Assembly: GCA_964558235.1 (NCBI GenBank)
Contig: CAZLCK010000003.1
Span: 1-58,340, forward strand
DNA from: CAZLCK01 sp964558235
GTDB lineage: Bacteria; Actinomycetota; Coriobacteriia; Coriobacteriales; CADBOM01
Length of the DNA stretch: 58,340 nucleotides
Direction: 5' to 3'
In this document: positions 15,282 to 24,536 of the stretch, piece after piece
How the letters are laid out: every line of letters begins with the position of its first letter
How positions within the stretch are numbered: the stretch's first letter is position 1
The notes under the pieces: model-generated
What the model was told of the DNA's origin: nothing
Databases searched by the model: none
The model's input: the letters and a program-made list of their open reading frames with translations, nothing else
Program-made: the position numbers and the translations under genes

Positions 15282-16247
15282 TTGGCAAAGCGTGATCTGA
15301 CAACTGAATATCGGCATACTCCAGTATTAGCTAATGAGGTCATCGAGGGTTTAAACCTAAAGTCCAATTTTATCTTTGTTGATTGCACGCTTGGTGGAGC
15401 GGGTCATACAATGTTGGCCGCTCAACACTTAGGAGAAGATGCAATTCTTATTGGAATCGATGAAGATCCAATGGCTATTGAGGCAGCTACAAAGAATATG
15501 CAGGAAAGTTTTGAACACCTAGATTTCAGACCGATGCAGGGAAACTTTGTAGATCTCGATAAGCTATTAGTTAAGGCTCAAATTCCTTGGGCGGATGCAA
15601 TTTTGATGGACTTAGGACTTAGCTCACCACAGATCGATTTTCCTGAGAGGGGCTTTTCATACAAAGTAGATGCTCCTTTAGACATGCGGAGAAATCCGGG
15701 TAAACACACTCCAAACGCAGCAGAGATCATTGCAACAAAAAACGAAGAAGATCTCGCCCGGATAATCCGCGAGTACGGTGAGGAACGATGGGCTTCGCGA
15801 ATTGCAAAGTTTATCGTTGCTCAAAGGCAGGTCGAGCCAATTTTGACGACCTTGCAGCTAGTTGAAGTAATAAAAGCAGCTATTCCTGCATCTGCTAGAA
15901 AAAGTGGAGGCCATCCTGCAAAGAGAACTTTCCAAGCGCTTCGAATAGAGGTCAATCACGAGCTAGAAGAACTTGCGATTGCTCTTGAGAGCGCACTTAG
16001 GTGGCTTAGGCCGGGTGGGAGAGTAGCTTTAATAAGTTATCACTCACTGGAGGACAGAATAGTAAAAGACTTTTTCGCTTCGTTTGCTATGGGGTGCATT
16101 TGCCCTCCCGACATGCCAGTTTGTACATGCAAAAATAGTCCGAAGCTAAAGATTATTACTAAAAAGCCGATTACTCCGACTCCTGAGGAACTCGAGCACA
16201 ATTCGCGAGCCAAAAGCGCAAAGCTAAGAATTGCGCAGAGGGTTTGA
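15282..16247 (+). CDS. rsmH: 16S rRNA (cytosine1402-N4)-methyltransferase RsmH
   Basis: This 321-residue SAM-dependent methyltransferase adds the N4 methyl to C1402 in the ribosomal P site. Motif I DCTLGGAGHT, the acidic loop GIDEDPMAI, the catalytic-loop segment DAILMDLGLSSPQID and the RsmH signature ISYHSLEDRIVKDFF are present, as is the helical insert with AGKRTFQALRI-type sequence (HPAKRTFQALRIEVN). The start is TTG 15282 with GAAGG 5 nt upstream. Near the C-terminus a CICPPDMPVCTC cluster looks like the Cys-rich segment seen in many RsmH proteins. It is in the standard place after mraZ. Confidence 0.96.
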   Translation: MAKRDLTTEYRHTPVLANEVIEGLNLKSNFIFVDCTLGGAGHTMLAAQHLGEDAILIGIDEDPMAIEAATKNMQESFEHLDFRPMQGNFVDLDKLLVKAQIPWADAILMDLGLSSPQIDFPERGFSYKVDAPLDMRRNPGKHTPNAAEIIATKNEEDLARIIREYGEERWASRIAKFIVAQRQVEPILTTLQLVEVIKAAIPASARKSGGHPAKRTFQALRIEVNHELEELAIALESALRWLRPGGRVALISYHSLEDRIVKDFFASFAMGCICPPDMPVCTCKNSPKLKIITKKPITPTPEELEHNSRAKSAKLRIAQRV

Positions 16248-16423
16248 GCACGGGGTCTGTGAGTATTTATTTTGTGTCCAACGTAGAGGAGCTTTTATCT
16301 TTTGGACGGGCAGGTCTTTGAGAACAAAATTTTCCTTTACGTTTAAACGAAGCATAAATATAGACGAAAAATAATTTAAACGAAGCTGAAACGTAGCATA
16401 ACTGTACCAAGGACGTTAGATAC
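16248..16423 (+). promoter_or_regulatory. rsmH-ftsL spacer with direct repeat
   Basis: This 176-bp spacer is unusually long inside the dcw operon. It holds TTTAAACGAAGC twice (16342 and 16375, period 33). A secondary promoter for ftsL-ftsI may lie here, but I cannot name its elements. Confidence 0.35.
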
Positions 16424-16894
16424 ATGGCAAGTACAGCTAGGGCATATGCGCCGCAACGACAACCTGAAGAGAGGATCAGAAGACCTCGGATAGAGGTTCA
16501 TGCTGGTCAACAACGGCGACTAGACGCGCAGCAATATGCTCGCGCCATGTTTTTGTTTAGGGTCGCAGTCGCTGTTGTGGCTGTCTTTGTTGCGATTGCA
16601 GTCGCAAGAATTTGGCTTACTAGCGCTTCATTGGATGTTTTGAATCAGATTAACTCTGTTCAGTCCTCGATTGAGGAGGCTAGATCGGTTAGCAGCGAAC
16701 TTGATGTCCAATATTATGCATTGACAAACCCAAATACTATTCGCGCCTATGCTGCTGATACACTTGGAATGGTATCGACGGAAAACTCCACCGTTTTAAT
16801 TGACGTGACACCAGCCTTTGCGGCTACGGTATTTGATAGCACTTCGTCATTGATCGCAGCCCTAGAAACTCAGGCTGCGATATTGGCTGAATAG
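16424..16894 (+). CDS. ftsL: Cell division protein FtsL-like
   Basis: This 156-residue bitopic protein has a basic cytosolic N-terminus (Arg-rich to residue 40), one membrane span (about 43-63), then a short coiled-coil region (LDVLNQINSVQSSIEEARSVSSELDVQY) and NPNTIRAYAADTLGM, the pattern shared by FtsL and DivIC. Sequence conservation of FtsL is low, so the call rests mainly on topology and its place between rsmH and ftsI, where ftsL is always found. FtsL joins the septal FtsQ-FtsL-DivIC complex that activates FtsW-FtsI. The C-terminal 40 residues are hydrophobic-polar and of unknown role. Confidence 0.85.
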   Translation: MASTARAYAPQRQPEERIRRPRIEVHAGQQRRLDAQQYARAMFLFRVAVAVVAVFVAIAVARIWLTSASLDVLNQINSVQSSIEEARSVSSELDVQYYALTNPNTIRAYAADTLGMVSTENSTVLIDVTPAFAATVFDSTSSLIAALETQAAILAE

Positions 16895-17002
16895 GTTGAG
16901 GCTAAACCAAGTGCACGACATTTTGAAAAGGAGAGGTTAACGTAGATTTTTTAAGTTGATTACCATAATACTTATATAGATTTACGTTAATCCAACATCA
17001 GA

Positions 17003-18946
17003 ATGTCCAGAAACGATTCCAACAACCCACGAAACAGAAATCGACGAAGTTCCTCTAGAAATTCTCGCCGTAATAGGTATTCACAAAGAAATCGCGGAAG
17101 AACAAGTAGAAGGTATTCGAATAGAAGATATCCAACTAGAAAACGTTTAGGTGTTGCTTCACGCTCCAGTTCTCGCAATAGTTCTTCGTTTAACCTGTCA
17201 ACAGGTGAGGGTTTTTTTGAGACTGCGTCTTCGCAACAACGCTCTTCGCGCGATTCATGGATATTAGTAATACTTTTAGTTATAGCGTTTGTGATATTTA
17301 TTCGTCTGTTCTTTTTGCAAGTTGTTTTTGCTGATGAATACAGTTCACGTGCAGAGTCTATTAGAACATCAGAAGAGACGATCTATGCAAAACGTGGAAC
17401 TATCTATGATAGAAATGGCAATGTTTTAGCAACTAGCGTTGACGCTGTTACTATCTATGCAAACCCTCAAGAGATTACTGATCCATATGCAACTGCTGAG
17501 GCGATTGCGAGTGTTACAGGAGAAGATTCTTCAACATATATAGAGGCGCTCACTAAAGAGACTACCTTTGCTTATATAGTTCGCCAAGCTGATCTTTCTG
17601 TAGGAGAAGCTTTGCAAGCAAAATATAGCGAGTTGCAAGAAGAGATCGATACCACCTACGCAAGTTTGGAAGAAGAAGATCGTCCCCAAAATCCGCTACA
17701 GGGTATCTACTATTTAGACGATGTTAAGCGTGTCTATCCCTATGGAGAGGTCGCAGGACAAATCATTGGATATGTAGGAGTTGATGGCGAAGGACTTTCT
17801 GGTCTAGAGCTTTACTACGACGACATATTGAGTGGAACCGATGGTTATAAGGTCGTTGAATATGGTCTTGGAGGAATTCCAATTCCTGGGGGTGTCAAGG
17901 TATATGAGGCTGCACAAGATGGCAAAGATATCATGATCTCCATCGATATCACGCTTCAGCAATATGCCGAAGAGACGCTTGTAGATTATGCAGAGCAGTC
18001 CAATACATCTAGTGCCGATATAACAATCATTGATGGTGAGACCGGAGAGATATATGCCACGGCTTCCTTGCCTTTGTATGATCTAAACAATATAAACGAT
18101 GCTGAAGAGGATGCATCGGTGCTAAAAACGGTCACCAGTTACTATGAGCCTGGATCGATCTTTAAGACTGTGACGGCATCTTTGCTACTAGAAAAAGACC
18201 TTGTTAGCCTTGATGAAGTCATAGAAGTGCCGGAGTCTAGAACGATCTCTGGCTGGACATTCTCAGACTCTACCGAACATGATACGTTGTATATGACAAT
18301 ATCAGAGATTCTTGCGCAATCTTCCAACATTGGAATTTCTCTTCTAGAAGAGCGCATGAGTTCTGAAGAGTTCTATAGTGGACTAATCGACTTTGGATTT
18401 GGCTCAAAGACAGGAGTGGATTATCCAGGTGAATCTGGAGGAGTTTTGTCTTCATATGAATCATGGTCTGGAGTACAGGAGGCAAATATTTCATTTGGCC
18501 AAGGAGTCGCTGTGACTTCGGTACAGATGGCATCATTTTATGGAATGATTGCTGCGGATGGGGTCTATGTGCAGCCGCACTTTTTAATCGGTTATCCTTC
18601 AACTGGCGAGGTAGTAGAGTATGAGTCTACGCAGATGCTTTCGGAGTCAACATGCCAAACCTTAACGGAGCTGCTTTGCCTAGTTGTTGAAGAGGGAACT
18701 GGTGCAGCGGCTGCAATTGATGGATATAGCGTTGCTGGCAAAACTGGTACTGCTCAAAAGGCAAATGATGATGGTACTTATTCGGAAGGCGTCTATATCA
18801 TCGACTTTGCAGGGTATTTGGCTAACACAAATAGCTCTTTGACCTGTGTTGTTGCTTTTGATAATCCAGGTATGTCTGCCGCTATGCCGGTATTTTCTAA
18901 GGTGATGAGCTACGCTGCAGATCTATATATTATCGTTAATGAATGA
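17003..18946 (+). CDS. ftsI: Septal class B penicillin-binding protein (FtsI/PBP3)
   Basis: This 647-residue monofunctional transpeptidase cross-links septal peptidoglycan with FtsW. An Arg/Ser-rich cytosolic tail of about 80 residues precedes a membrane anchor (about 86-106). The PBP dimerisation domain follows (KRGTIYDRNGNVLATS). The penicillin-binding domain has the nucleophile motif SIFK (Ser385-Lys388), SSN (440-442) and KTGT (580-583), all intact. There are no PASTA repeats at the C-terminus. The ribosome site is weak. The highly basic, low-complexity tail is longer than in most homologues and may contact cytosolic division factors or nucleic acid. It stands 3 bp before murE. Confidence 0.95.
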   Translation: MSRNDSNNPRNRNRRSSSRNSRRNRYSQRNRGRTSRRYSNRRYPTRKRLGVASRSSSRNSSSFNLSTGEGFFETASSQQRSSRDSWILVILLVIAFVIFIRLFFLQVVFADEYSSRAESIRTSEETIYAKRGTIYDRNGNVLATSVDAVTIYANPQEITDPYATAEAIASVTGEDSSTYIEALTKETTFAYIVRQADLSVGEALQAKYSELQEEIDTTYASLEEEDRPQNPLQGIYYLDDVKRVYPYGEVAGQIIGYVGVDGEGLSGLELYYDDILSGTDGYKVVEYGLGGIPIPGGVKVYEAAQDGKDIMISIDITLQQYAEETLVDYAEQSNTSSADITIIDGETGEIYATASLPLYDLNNINDAEEDASVLKTVTSYYEPGSIFKTVTASLLLEKDLVSLDEVIEVPESRTISGWTFSDSTEHDTLYMTISEILAQSSNIGISLLEERMSSEEFYSGLIDFGFGSKTGVDYPGESGGVLSSYESWSGVQEANISFGQGVAVTSVQMASFYGMIAADGVYVQPHFLIGYPSTGEVVEYESTQMLSESTCQTLTELLCLVVEEGTGAAAAIDGYSVAGKTGTAQKANDDGTYSEGVYIIDFAGYLANTNSSLTCVVAFDNPGMSAAMPVFSKVMSYAADLYIIVNE

Positions 18947-18949
18947 TCT

Positions 18950-20482
18950 ATGATTTACGAGCATACAAAGCTAAGGGATGATTGTTCGATGTTGGTTGAG
19001 AGTTTGCTTAAAAATGTTGAATTCAAGGCATTAGGGAAGAAAGATGTAGAGATAGATTCCCTGTCTTACAACACTGCAAATGTCAAGGACGGCGCGCTTT
19101 TTTTCTGCATTCCCGGCTTTAAGCATGATGGACATGATTTTGCATATGACGCTATTAAAAAAGGTGCTAGAGCTCTGGTGGTTGAGCGTCATCTTGATTT
19201 AGATATCGAACAGTATTTAGTGCAAGACTGCAGAAGGGCTTTAGCTAGTGCTTCTGCCGTATTTTTTGGTGAGCCCTCTGATAGATTTGACTTAGTCGGT
19301 GTTACCGGCACAAATGGTAAAACTACAACTACATTTTTGGTCGATTGGGTAGCTAATGAGTTAGGGTATAAAACAGGACTCATCGGAACAGTCGAGACAA
19401 GAGTTGGCCAAAAGAAAATCCATGCAGACCATACCACTCCAGAGTCACTTGAATTACAGTCTCTGCTCGCTCAGATGCGTGATGAGGGTTGCAAGGAAGT
19501 CTCGATGGAGGTGTCAAGTCACGCGATCGATTTAAAGCGTGTTTTTGGAACTCATTTTGCTGTTGTAGCTTTTTCGAATCTCACTCAAGATCACCTCGAC
19601 TATCACAAGACAATGGAGGCCTATTTTGATGCAAAAGCATCATTTTTCGATAGGTTATATAGCAACAAAGCCGCAATTTGCATAGATGATGAATATGGGA
19701 AAAGGCTGGCTCAAATTGCTAAAGACCGTTCTTTAGAGGTCTTAACATGCGGTTTTTCTGAGAGTGCTGATATTAGCGTATTCAATGTGCAATATCTCCC
19801 AACACATACAGATCTTGTAATCTCAACCCCTCAGGGCTTTTTTGAGATCGATTATCAACTCATAGGAGCGTTTAATGTTTCGAATATGCTTTTAGCATTT
19901 TCGATCTGTTTAAGCCTTGGATATCCAGCTGATAAAATCGCAAAAGCGCTGGAAAGTGCAAAGGCTGCTCCTGGGCGTCTTGAGAGAGTCTCTCTACCTA
20001 ATAGCACTCCCAAAAAGACCCATGAGTTCTTTGGTTTTTCGGTCTTTGTTGACTATGCACACACTCCAGATTCTATTTCAAAAGCGATTGATGCGCTAAG
20101 GCCTATTACCAAGGGTAGGCTGATTATCGTGTTTGGATGTGGTGGAGATCGCGATGCTACTAAGCGTCCAAAGATGGGGGCTGCTGCTTGTTCTGCAGAT
20201 TATTTGGTAGTTACGAGCGATAATCCAAGAAGTGAGGATCCAGATGCAATTATTCGCGATATTGTGCCAGGACTTTGTAATGCTGAAGGCAGATATTGCA
20301 TAGAAGCTGACAGACGAAAGGCGATTCAAATTGCACTTGAGATGGCCAAGACCGATGACAATATTTTAATCGCTGGCAAGGGACATGAAGATTACCAGCT
20401 TGTTGGAGATAAGGTTTTGCATTTTGATGACAGAGAAGTAGCTCAAGAGATATTGATAGATCTTAAGCAAAGGCAGAATTAA
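18950..20482 (+). CDS. murE: UDP-MurNAc-L-Ala-D-Glu:meso-diaminopimelate ligase
   Basis: This 510-residue Mur ligase adds the third amino acid of the peptidoglycan stem peptide. The ATP loop VTGTNGKTTTTFLVD, the central-domain HTTPESLELQ and the C-terminal GCGGDRDATKRPKMG are in order. The amino-acid specificity motif at residues 424-427 reads DNPR, the form found in enzymes that add meso-diaminopimelate rather than L-lysine, so an A1gamma-type mDAP wall is inferred. KGHEDYQ near the end is also typical. The gene starts 3 bp after ftsI and is followed 16 bp later by murF. Confidence 0.95.
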   Translation: MIYEHTKLRDDCSMLVESLLKNVEFKALGKKDVEIDSLSYNTANVKDGALFFCIPGFKHDGHDFAYDAIKKGARALVVERHLDLDIEQYLVQDCRRALASASAVFFGEPSDRFDLVGVTGTNGKTTTTFLVDWVANELGYKTGLIGTVETRVGQKKIHADHTTPESLELQSLLAQMRDEGCKEVSMEVSSHAIDLKRVFGTHFAVVAFSNLTQDHLDYHKTMEAYFDAKASFFDRLYSNKAAICIDDEYGKRLAQIAKDRSLEVLTCGFSESADISVFNVQYLPTHTDLVISTPQGFFEIDYQLIGAFNVSNMLLAFSICLSLGYPADKIAKALESAKAAPGRLERVSLPNSTPKKTHEFFGFSVFVDYAHTPDSISKAIDALRPITKGRLIIVFGCGGDRDATKRPKMGAAACSADYLVVTSDNPRSEDPDAIIRDIVPGLCNAEGRYCIEADRRKAIQIALEMAKTDDNILIAGKGHEDYQLVGDKVLHFDDREVAQEILIDLKQRQN

Positions 20483-20498
20483 AAAAGGCTTAAAGCAG

Positions 20499-21920
20499 AT
20501 GTGGCTAAACATAAAACAGATGATCGATGCGCTAGATTGTCACTTGGTCGTTGAACCAAGTGATAGTTTGTTAAGTGTAGAAAAAATAGTATGGGATTCC
20601 AGGATAGTTGAGCCAAGAAATGCATTTTTAGCTATCATGGGCGAAAACGTCGATGGAAACAAATTTATATCTCAAGCAATTGATAATGGTGCTGCAATTG
20701 TTTTGGCTACAGGAGATATTAGTGAAGAAGATGTAGCTAAGGCAAAAAAGAATGGGTGCGCAGTAGTTAAGATCGAAGATTATCTGTATGCTATGCGTCA
20801 ACTTGCTGCAGCGTCGCGCAATGGTCTCGATGCCAAAGTAATTGGAATTACCGGCTCAAATGGTAAAACAACTACAAAGAATATGGTCAGAGAGGTTTGC
20901 AGCTACAAGTTCAATACTATAAGTACACTTGCTAATCAAAATAACGAACTTGGCGTTCCTGCAACTGTGCTAAACGCCGATCTTTCAACTGAAGTTTTAG
21001 TAGTTGAGATGGGCATGCGTGGTATGGGACAGCTTAGCTCGCTTTGTGAATTTGTGAAGCCAGATATCGGCATAATCACAAACATTGGTAGTGCTCACGA
21101 AGAACTTTTGGGTTGCAAAGACAACATCGCTCGGGCGAAGTCAGAGCTTTTAGCGGCACTTCCTGATGGTAGTGGTGTTGCTATAATCCCGGCTGATGAC
21201 CCATATTCTAAAGATCTCGAAATGTTTTCTGGTATCGACTTAAAAGATATTACAGTCTTAAAATTTGGCCTTGGCGACAATAGTGATGTTCAGGCTGTCA
21301 ACATTAAATACTCTGATCTTGGTAAGCCTTCGTTTGAGATTAGATTTCCAAATGATGCTAGAGCCTATGTGGATTTACCTTTGGCTGGCTCTCACAATGT
21401 TTTGAACTCACTGGCCGCAGCTGCGTGTGGCTACGTTCTAGGCATGGATCCTGTGGATATATGTGCAGCGCTTGGTAAGGTGGAAGGCCAGCATATGCGC
21501 CAAGAAATCATTAAAGCTAGATGTGGAGCTACGATAATCAATGACACATATAACGCTAGTCCAGATTCAATGCGTGCTTCGCTTCAACTTCTTCACATGA
21601 TGTCCACACAAAATAGAAGAATTGCCGTTTTGGGCGACATGGGTGAGCTCGGCAAAAACGAGGATAAAATGCACGCTCAGGTAGGAGAAATGGCTTATAA
21701 CGCTGGTGTAGATCTGCTCTTTACAATCGGAGATCTTTCTAAAAATATTGCCGCCGGGGCAATACAGGCAGGTATGGATAGCTCGCAAGTCGTAGAATTT
21801 TGTGGAATCGAACCGGCTATTCAAAAGCTTAAAGAGATGCTTGAGCCAGATGATGTGGTGTTGGTTAAGGCATCGAGATTTATGGAACTTGAGAGGGTTG
21901 TGAAGGGATTGATCGATTAA
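20499..21920 (+). CDS. murF: UDP-MurNAc-tripeptide:D-Ala-D-Ala ligase MurF
   Basis: This 473-residue Mur ligase attaches the D-Ala-D-Ala dipeptide. The N-terminal UDP-binding domain (IVWDSRIVEPRNAFLAIMGE) is followed by the P-loop ITGSNGKTTTKNMV, NQNNELGVP (the MurF form), EMGMRGMGQL, ITNIGSAHEELLG and the C-terminal INDTYNASPDSMRASL and AVLGDMGELG. All are MurF signatures. The stop overlaps the mraY start by one base (TAATG), giving strict translational coupling. Confidence 0.97.
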   Translation: MWLNIKQMIDALDCHLVVEPSDSLLSVEKIVWDSRIVEPRNAFLAIMGENVDGNKFISQAIDNGAAIVLATGDISEEDVAKAKKNGCAVVKIEDYLYAMRQLAAASRNGLDAKVIGITGSNGKTTTKNMVREVCSYKFNTISTLANQNNELGVPATVLNADLSTEVLVVEMGMRGMGQLSSLCEFVKPDIGIITNIGSAHEELLGCKDNIARAKSELLAALPDGSGVAIIPADDPYSKDLEMFSGIDLKDITVLKFGLGDNSDVQAVNIKYSDLGKPSFEIRFPNDARAYVDLPLAGSHNVLNSLAAAACGYVLGMDPVDICAALGKVEGQHMRQEIIKARCGATIINDTYNASPDSMRASLQLLHMMSTQNRRIAVLGDMGELGKNEDKMHAQVGEMAYNAGVDLLFTIGDLSKNIAAGAIQAGMDSSQVVEFCGIEPAIQKLKEMLEPDDVVLVKASRFMELERVVKGLID

Positions 21921-22969
21921 TGATTGGATTTGCAGCCTATCCTACTTTTAACGTCTTTTTGGCCATCGCTTTAACGATGGCAATAACTATGATATTGCTT
22001 CCTTTGTGGATTAGGCTTTTAAAACACAAAGGAATTGGTCAGCAAATTCGTGTTGATGGTCCTCAGCGCCATATGGTTAAGCAGGGTACTCCAACTATGG
22101 GTGGCGTCATCATTCTTATAGCGCTAACTGTGGTTGTGATCTTTGTTCCGCTAAACGCTCAGCATGTAGATACAGTTCAACTCTTAGTTGTTTTGGTCGT
22201 AACAATTCTTACAGGGCTACTTGGTTTTGTCGATGACATCACCAAGGTCGTAAAGCAACGTTCATTAGGTCTTTCTCCAAGGGGCAAGCTTATTGGACAA
22301 TTTGTAATCTCGATTGCGTTTTGTTTGATTGCTGTCAATGTTTGTGGCATCGCTCCTACCGTTGAGATCCCGATGGTTATAACCTTTGATTTAGGAGTAT
22401 TGACAACATGGATTCCAATTGGAGATGGATTTATCCAAATCCCTTGGCTATACGTGATCTTTGTTGCGATTTTGATGGCTGGGATGTCTAACTCGGTAAA
22501 CCTAACTGATGGTCTAGACGGCCTTGCAGGCGGATGTGTGATGATAGCTATGGTTGCTATGGCTGCAATCTCTTATCATGCAGACAACCTTGCAATGGCG
22601 CTATTTTCTGGTGCTTTGGCTGGTGGTTGTATTGGATTTTTGTGGTTTAATACCTATCCAGCAAAGATCTTTATGGGAGACACTGGTTCGCTGGCCTTTG
22701 GTGGTGCTTTAGCTGCTGTTTCTGTCATGACCAAGTCTGAAGTTATTGGACTTATTGTTGGAGGACTTTTTGTTGCAGAGGCCTTCTCGGTCATGATACA
22801 AGTTCTTTATTTTAAGCGCACCCAAAAACGTATCTTTTTGATGGCACCCTTTCATCATCATCTTGAAAAGAAAGGTTGGTCTGAGCCTCAAGTAGTAACT
22901 AGGCTATGGATAGTTTGTGGCATGTTGGCCTCTATTGGATTTGCCTGGTATTTTTCAGTGGGGTTGTGA
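21920..22969 (+). CDS. mraY: Phospho-MurNAc-pentapeptide transferase MraY
   Basis: This 349-residue, ten-helix membrane enzyme transfers phospho-MurNAc-pentapeptide to undecaprenyl phosphate to form lipid I. DGPQRHMVKQGTPTMGG (about residues 48-64), the Asp-Asp of GFVDDITKVVK, NLTDGLDGLAGG, MGDTGSLAFGGAL and the C-terminal PFHHHLEKKGWSE loop are all present, distinguishing it from the diverged paralogue at 3059. It begins on the last base of murF and is followed 7 bp later by murD. It is about 30 residues shorter than E. coli MraY, mainly at the N-terminus. Confidence 0.98.
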   Translation: MIGFAAYPTFNVFLAIALTMAITMILLPLWIRLLKHKGIGQQIRVDGPQRHMVKQGTPTMGGVIILIALTVVVIFVPLNAQHVDTVQLLVVLVVTILTGLLGFVDDITKVVKQRSLGLSPRGKLIGQFVISIAFCLIAVNVCGIAPTVEIPMVITFDLGVLTTWIPIGDGFIQIPWLYVIFVAILMAGMSNSVNLTDGLDGLAGGCVMIAMVAMAAISYHADNLAMALFSGALAGGCIGFLWFNTYPAKIFMGDTGSLAFGGALAAVSVMTKSEVIGLIVGGLFVAEAFSVMIQVLYFKRTQKRIFLMAPFHHHLEKKGWSEPQVVTRLWIVCGMLASIGFAWYFSVGL

Positions 22970-22976
22970 TCTTTAG

Positions 22977-24533
22977 ATGGCCACCAAACATGATCTTGGT
23001 AGTGTAGTTGTAGTTGGGCTAGGGGTTAGCGGCTGGGCTACTGTAGATTTTCTCTCATCGTATAAGGGTATCTCTGTAAAAAATATAGTTGTTTACACTG
23101 GTGGTAAGTCTGCACCTTTAACCGATGATCAACTAGAGCATTTAAAATCATGCGGTGCTAAAGTTGTTGAGGGCGTAGATGAAATCCAAGGTCACTTTGA
23201 TTTAGCTATCATGAGCCCAGGAATTGCCCCTACAAACTTGTTATTTACAAGCGCTAAAGCTTGTTCAGAGGAGATTATCTGCGAAAGTGAGCTTGCATAT
23301 AGGGTTTCGCCACAAAAGTGGATTGCAATTACGGGTACAAATGGCAAAACTACTACCACATCTTTAATCGCTCACATCTTAAATGCCTGTGGGTATAGGG
23401 CTCGGTCATGCGGAAATATCGGTCTTCCGTGTGTGCAAGCTGTGCTTAATAGACAGCCAGATGAATATCTAGTTGCTGAGCTATCTTCTTTCCAACTTCA
23501 TTCGATGCCAACATTTTCTCCAGATATAGCACTGCTATTAAATATCACCTCAGATCATATCGAGTGGCATGGTGATTTAGATTCCTATGCGATGGATAAG
23601 GCTTCGGTTTTTTCCAACCAGGCACAAGACAACTTTGCAATTTTGGGTTGTGATAACAAAAAGGCATTTGAGATAGCGCAAAAGCTTGCTGAACAAAAAA
23701 GGCAGATTATCTGCGTCGGTGGACCATCTGGTATTACTCAGAAGGAAAGCCTGTCTTGCTCTGGTGGGTCGGCCTATGTTGAAGATGGTGTTTTAATAGT
23801 TGAGATCAATGGGCAGATTCATAGACTTTGCAACTGTGATGAACTTCCAATTAAAGGAGATCATAATATCAGTAATGTTTTGGCTTCGGCAGCAGCGTGT
23901 TTGTGCCTTGGAGTGGCGGATAGAGATCTCTCTTTAGCCTTAAAGAACTACTCTGCTCAGCCCCATAGAATGCAAGTTGTCGGCACAAAATTCGACATTA
24001 CCTTTGTGGATGACTCAAAAGCGACAAATACAGATGCTGCTATCAAGGCTTTGACTGCATATCCAGATAAAAATGTAATCATGCTTCTTGGTGGACATGA
24101 CAAAGGAACAAATTTAGACAGCCTAGTAGAAGCGGCAATAGCTGCTTGTAAAACGATAATTTGCTATGGAGAGGCTGGCGATAGATTTTACGATGCCTTT
24201 TCATCAGCACTAGGCAATCTAAGTGATAATGATCTATCGCAGAGAAGCCAAACAAGCACTTCGAGTGGAATATCTTGTACAGATATTGTAAAAACTACAG
24301 GTGCTTGTGTACGAAGCAGCATGCAGCCAAAACTTTTGAAAGCCAAACGCTTGAAGGATGCTTTTGAGATCTCTTTGACACAAGCTCGGCCATCCGATGT
24401 TATCCTTCTTTCGCCAGCGTGTTCATCCTTCGATGAGTTTACCTCCTATATAGAGCGCGGTGAATATTTCGTTCAACTAGTAGAAGAACTCGATGAAGCC
24501 ACGCTGGCATCAACACATAGAAAAGAGAGCTAA
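22977..24533 (+). CDS. murD: UDP-MurNAc-L-Ala:D-Glu ligase MurD, with Ser/Thr-rich insertion
   Basis: This Mur ligase adds D-glutamate. It has the P-loop ITGTNGKTTTTSL, AELSSFQLHSMPTFSP, LNITSDHIEWHGD, PHRMQVVG and the C-terminal DDSKATNTDAA and LLGGHDKGTNLDSL. At 518 residues it is 60-70 longer than typical MurD. The extra length is mainly at about residues 411-454 (24210-24338), a Ser/Thr/Asp-rich stretch (LSDNDLSQRSQTSTSSG) inserted in the C-terminal domain before the conserved LLSPACSSFDEF. Catalytic motifs are unaffected. It is followed 3 bp later by ftsW. The insertion is probably a surface loop. Confidence 0.96.
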   Translation: MATKHDLGSVVVVGLGVSGWATVDFLSSYKGISVKNIVVYTGGKSAPLTDDQLEHLKSCGAKVVEGVDEIQGHFDLAIMSPGIAPTNLLFTSAKACSEEIICESELAYRVSPQKWIAITGTNGKTTTTSLIAHILNACGYRARSCGNIGLPCVQAVLNRQPDEYLVAELSSFQLHSMPTFSPDIALLLNITSDHIEWHGDLDSYAMDKASVFSNQAQDNFAILGCDNKKAFEIAQKLAEQKRQIICVGGPSGITQKESLSCSGGSAYVEDGVLIVEINGQIHRLCNCDELPIKGDHNISNVLASAAACLCLGVADRDLSLALKNYSAQPHRMQVVGTKFDITFVDDSKATNTDAAIKALTAYPDKNVIMLLGGHDKGTNLDSLVEAAIAACKTIICYGEAGDRFYDAFSSALGNLSDNDLSQRSQTSTSSGISCTDIVKTTGACVRSSMQPKLLKAKRLKDAFEISLTQARPSDVILLSPACSSFDEFTSYIERGEYFVQLVEELDEATLASTHRKES

Positions 24534-24536
24534 AAA

